Origin: Himantopus leucocephalus
Lineage: Eukaryota > Chordata > Aves > Charadriiformes > Recurvirostridae
Length of the DNA: 64,000 nt
Reading direction: 5' to 3'
Assembly: GCA_003993805.1 (NCBI GenBank)
Contig: RSEF01000001.1
Coordinates: forward strand, 98,342,340 to 98,406,339
The notes under the pieces: generated by a model
What the model saw: only the letters and a program-made list of their open reading frames with translations
Told to the model about the DNA's origin: nothing
The model's database searches: none
Shown: piece by piece, positions 60,491 to 64,000 of the stretch
How the letters are laid out: each line of letters begins with the position of its first letter
How positions within the stretch are numbered: position 1 is the first letter of the stretch
Program-made: the position numbers and the translations under genes

Positions 60491-62174
60491 GCACTGAAAG
60501 TTAGAGAGATAGTCTTAAGACCCTTGGTCAGCACGGGGAGGTAAAAGCTCACTTGCTGCCTCTCCACAGGGAAAAAAAAAAAACAAACCATATGTAAGGA
60601 GGGGACAAGGACAGAGGAAAATGCTCCAAAGGGGAGTTTCCTCTATATTCCTGATTAAGACATGTCCCCTGCTCCATTCCCCTGCTGACAGAAGAAATAA
60701 GGGAATCTGCCTAGAAGCCCTGCTGATCCTTTAAAGTCTAGTTTGAATCCCAGAGGAGTGGCATAAGTTATAGAGGACTGGCACAAGGGCTACTTGCAGA
60801 TGCCAGCTCCATCCTTTTGGCATTTCCCCTTGTGACTGCTGCTCCCAAAAAGCAACAAATACTCTGTGGCTCAAATGGGGCACTCTCTCAGGAGGTGCTA
60901 ATCCACAAGATGTGCTCCGCTGGTGGCAGGGAGGGAGGGGCAGGGGTGGGTGGGTGCATATGTCTTAAGCAGTCAATGATATTGAAAAATAGCCCTGCAG
61001 GAGGATTAATTATGTGATCTGGAGCAAAGAAAATTGAGCAAAAAGAGTGTTTGGAAATCTCCGTCATGCTCCTGTCCGTCCCTCCCCACCCCCCCCTCCT
61101 GCCTCACTTTCTCATTTGGAAACTCTCTCAGATGCTTCGCTCTCTCTGGATGTTTTGATAAGGCCTTTTCTCGTTTCTTTCCCGCCCCTAGCAAGTGTGA
61201 TTTGATTTGGCTTCTCTTTCCTCCCCTCCCTGGTTTGAGGTGTGCACTGGTGGCTATCTGCTAAATTCCATCTCCCTGCTTGTTCATTTTCTATACAATT
61301 CCTTTACACACCCTCCCTTCAGCCAAATGGATTTTTTTAATCTACCTTGTATTTTAAGTTGTCTTGATATTGTTAGCCTTTGGGCTTACGAGACTGTGTT
61401 TTTAATACTTTCCCATCCTCTCTATGCCCCATCTCCAGCTCACAGTAGAGGACAGCTTTGCATTCCTTTCTATCAACTCCATAATTGGTTTGCAGAAAGT
61501 TTTAGCATCCTTATTAGAGATATGTCAGAACCAATACCATGGGCCTGATGCCCCAGCAATAGAAAGTGAAGAACTACCAAGGCAATGAGAATCATTTATC
61601 ACCTGCAAGAGCAGATTGAAACCAGTGCATCCAAAAAAAACTGTTTGAAATTATGGGGTTGGCTTCCCCTCTATAATGAACTGAACTGAATGTCCAGACA
61701 GCTGAAATGCTTCCAGATCCGTACTTGGCTGTTCAAGTTCTGGTTTGGGATGGGCAACGTTAAGTAGATTGGGATGTTCATTTCGATATGGCAATACCTC
61801 CAGAAGCTGACATGCTCCCAAAAAGTGGAATCTTGGGTTATGTGGACAGTGTTTGCCTGACCCACCACAGAGGCTACCCCTCCCCAACCTTCCTTTTGTC
61901 CAACTGACCACCAGCTCAGAAGACCATTGTTTGTAGTATTTTTTTTTTAAATTTCTTGCAAAAGAAAATTGCTGGCCACTCAATGTATGAGTGTCTCTGA
62001 TGAAATATTTCTTGGCCAGTAGTGTTTTTTTCCCCAATAAATGTTTCAGTAATAATAACAAAAAAATGCTCATGCTTTGATTTTTAAATACCTGACAGCT
62101 TTTCCATTATTTCCTAACAGTTTGATCTGTTTTTTCTCAGTCTTGAACTTTTTTTTTTACCTTGTGTGTAAAAG
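60491..62174. other. Unique non-coding DNA
   Basis: No gene is supported. It has a G-rich stretch (60928-60955), a C-rich stretch (61078-61100) and pyrimidine-rich sequence to 61.5 kb. It may include decayed LINE sequence that I cannot recognise. Confidence 0.45.
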
Positions 62175-62257
62175 ATAAAATATCAAGAATAAAAAAATCA
62201 ATAAAATATCAAGAATAAAATATCAAGAATAAAAAAATATCAAGATAAAATATTTCC
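62175..62257. repeat. AT-rich tandem repeat, ATAAAATATCAAGA-type
   Basis: TATCAAGA occurs at 62181, 62207 and 62221 and TATCAAGATA at 62238, each flanked by ATAAAA or ATAAAAAAA. The unit varies between 14 and 26 bp, with about four copies. Confidence 0.85.
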
Positions 62258-62977
62258 TTATTTATTTTTGCCACACTTCAGTACTGGAAGTTCATTGTTT
62301 GTTTGACTGTTATAGTCATGGCACAACGGCCTGTTATTTTGCCTCATTTAACTCTAGCGTAGTCCAGTTGGGGTAAACCAGAGCACATAATGTTGTTGTC
62401 CCAAAAACAGCACTTTAGTTTCCCAGCAAATCCAAACCAAACTCATTGAGTGGGTATGTCTAAAGAGATTTACTTTGACCATCAACTGTAGGAACATAGG
62501 TTGGGACCTGCCAGTGAAGCTGAATGCCTTTCATTTCAGTGCTTTCACACAGAAGTGAGAAGAGTCCAGCTTCCTCCTCCACAGCTATTTTTGGTCCTCA
62601 GTGTGCTATTGAAAATAAAAGCTCCATGTGCCTTAATCTAGGTTAGCCAATCGCAGTGATGACACCCAGAGAGAAGTCACTTAGATGGAGGAATATCCCT
62701 AATGGTTTTTTTTTCCTTTTTTTCCCCAAAAAGATGACAAAAAAGAAAGGACAAGACTGTCTTCCCAAACTTTCAGAAACACTGCTGACATTTTGACCCA
62801 CCATTTTCTTTCTGTTTGATATGGACACGATTCTGAATTAAGATCTGTAGCAACACTTTGTTGCTATCCCTCAATAATTCAAACTCCAAGCTCTCCAGAC
62901 ATGGGAATTGACCTCATAACGCATACCCTACCGGAAGAGGTCAGGTAAGTTTTGATATGTCTGCCTAGCCATGATCA
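62258..62977. other. Unique non-coding DNA
   Basis: Nothing recognisable apart from T- and A-rich runs near 62707-62745. Confidence 0.5.
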
Positions 62978-63125
62978 TTGCAGGATGTCAAAACCTTTTC
63001 AAAACATTTGCTAATGAATCCTCACAGCCCACAGTGAAGCTGATCAGCATTATTTGAACCACCCAATCAATTAAAAAACCAGCAGTGATTTGACCAGGCT
63101 CACACAGTCAGTTGGTGGCACAGAT
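62978..63125 (-). mobile_element. MIR-like SINE
   Basis: 'GCAGGATGTCAAAACCTTTT', 'CATTTGCTAATGAATCCTCA', 'CAGCCCACAGTGAAGCTGAT', 'AGTGATTTGACCAGGCTCAC' and 'ACAGTCAGTTGGTGGCACAG' follow the antisense MIR order (AGGATCTCAAAGCACTTTACAAA, ACTAATGAATCCTCACA, GTGACTTGCCCAAGGTCACACAG, AGTCAGTGGCAGAG). Confidence 0.7.
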
Positions 63126-63499
63126 GAAAAGACAGCCAAGGGATTGTCCTGATACCTACCCGCTCCCACGTCAATCTGCACAGGAAGGATCAAACTGGGC
63201 AGTTTACCCTGTTCTGCTTGTTTCAAGAGGTGAGAAGGAGCTGCAACTCACTGCTTTAAAGGAGATCACAATTTTTTTGCCCTGTATCTGCCAGAACCAC
63301 GCTGACCCTCTGTTCATCATGCTGTAACTATGAGATCATGCTTACAGGATCACTTAAAAAGGAAACATGTTTCTGATGAGTCTCTCCTTTTTTAAAAAAC
63401 ATAAACTCTTCTTCTTATGACCTGACTTTTTGTCTTAAAATATAGTAGGCCTGATTCACATGGGAATCTCAGGTCTTAAGTTCTACACAAGAGAAAAAA

Positions 63500-64000
63500 T
63501 TTGCTTGGAAAAAAATTTGAATTACCTTTTTGATCCATCATTATACAACCTCATTTTCTTCTGCCCTAGTTTTTTATCTCTCTACTGTTGATCATATCTC
63601 CCTTTATTGGTATTCCAGTCATATGCGTTATCCCACCCGGTTTCTGTAGTGCCAACTAAATCATCAATGTTTTCATGCATGAGAACATCTCACTATTCCT
63701 GCTTAGTCATTTCCCACATTTCTTATGTTGAGGCACTGAGGAAATAGTTTTGTCCATTTTCTCTCACACCCTTTAACCTCACTTTCCTTTTTGCTGGCAT
63801 TCCCTTTTTCTTAGTCCTGGACAAACCTGAAGACGTAGTCAGACCATACCTTTTGCTCACCTTTGCGTGCTTCTTCAGTAGAAATTAATATGCTTTATAC
63901 CTGACTGCAGCTAAGTTCAGTCCCTATGAACCCTGTGGTTCAGTCTTCCCCATTGAGAAGTTGTCAGTGACCTCCTGCTCCAACTCAGTTCTGATCCTAG
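63500..64000 (-). mobile_element. Ancient CR1/L3-type LINE: ORF2 endonuclease region
   Basis: Minus-strand translation of 63665 to 63609 gives DDLVGTTETGWDNAYDWNT, matching the APE-type endonuclease block of CR1-family ORF2 (YDLIGITETWWDESHDWNA). The glutamate of the TETWW block is kept and the first tryptophan is lost. Sequence just downstream on the minus strand (63600 to 63530) decays, consistent with the GYKLFRKDR..GGGVALY region. The upstream part (63740-64000) is plausible for the ORF2 start but not proven. It may be the 5' part of the element at 59110-60430. It runs to the window edge. Confidence 0.6.

Noticed and set aside
1..64000. CRISPR array, prokaryotic operon, phage or plasmid features
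   Set aside because: The repeats are vertebrate retroelements and microsatellites. No regularly spaced direct repeats and no dense coding.
1..64000. tRNA or rRNA genes
   Set aside because: I found no B-box-like GGTTCGAATCC with a matching cloverleaf, and no rRNA-like block. tRNAscan-SE would settle this.

Overview
This window looks like non-coding nuclear DNA from a bird. The evidence is the interspersed repeats. There are several CR1 (chicken repeat 1) LINE 3' ends with the typical terminal motif (ATTCTATGAT-like) and the neognath-type tail 'GATGATCTTAAAGG..CTTTTCCAACC'. There are also old, heavily decayed LINEs of the CR1/L3 kind shared across amniotes, and MIR-like SINE remnants. The sequence is AT-leaning with scattered microsatellites and no bacterial-style gene packing. 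I found no convincing protein-coding exon, tRNA, rRNA, CRISPR array or prokaryotic mobile element. The longest open frame (about 187 codons, 59119-59682 +) lies antisense across a dead LINE. The others are short, overlap on both strands and have no recognisable domain. The window is best read as a gene desert or a large intron.

Layout. 0-14 kb: a CR1 tail at the left edge, then mostly unique DNA, interrupted by an old minus-strand LINE at 6.3-7.05 kb. 14-25 kb: the best-preserved CR1 (14.4 kb), a somewhat GC-richer stretch around 19.2-20.2 kb, and a long old minus-strand LINE at 22.9-24.2 kb in which reverse transcriptase and C-terminal ORF2 sequence can still be read. 25-34 kb: unique DNA, a third old LINE tail (27.9-28.3 kb) and a G-rich degenerate tandem repeat at 33.87-34.10 kb. 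34-46 kb: unique DNA, a palindrome-rich MITE-like segment at 40.5-40.8 kb, an AT-rich block present twice (40.6 and 42.85 kb), and two short CR1 tails converging at 45.3-45.6 kb. 46-64 kb: a concentration of MIR-like SINE remnants, a purine-rich zone (50.6-52.8 kb, with one ambiguous base at 51179), and an ancient minus-strand LINE whose ORF2 reads from endonuclease (63.6 kb) through the linker (60.2 kb) to the RT start (59.5 kb) with about 2.7 kb of extra DNA inside.

No operon or pathway is present, and I did not find a new gene system. The observations most worth checking are the duplicated AT-rich block, the split LINE, the G-rich tandem repeat, the palindromes and the clustering of MIR-like SINEs. 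All repeat-family calls come from recognising consensus sequence and protein motifs by eye; RepeatMasker was not run.
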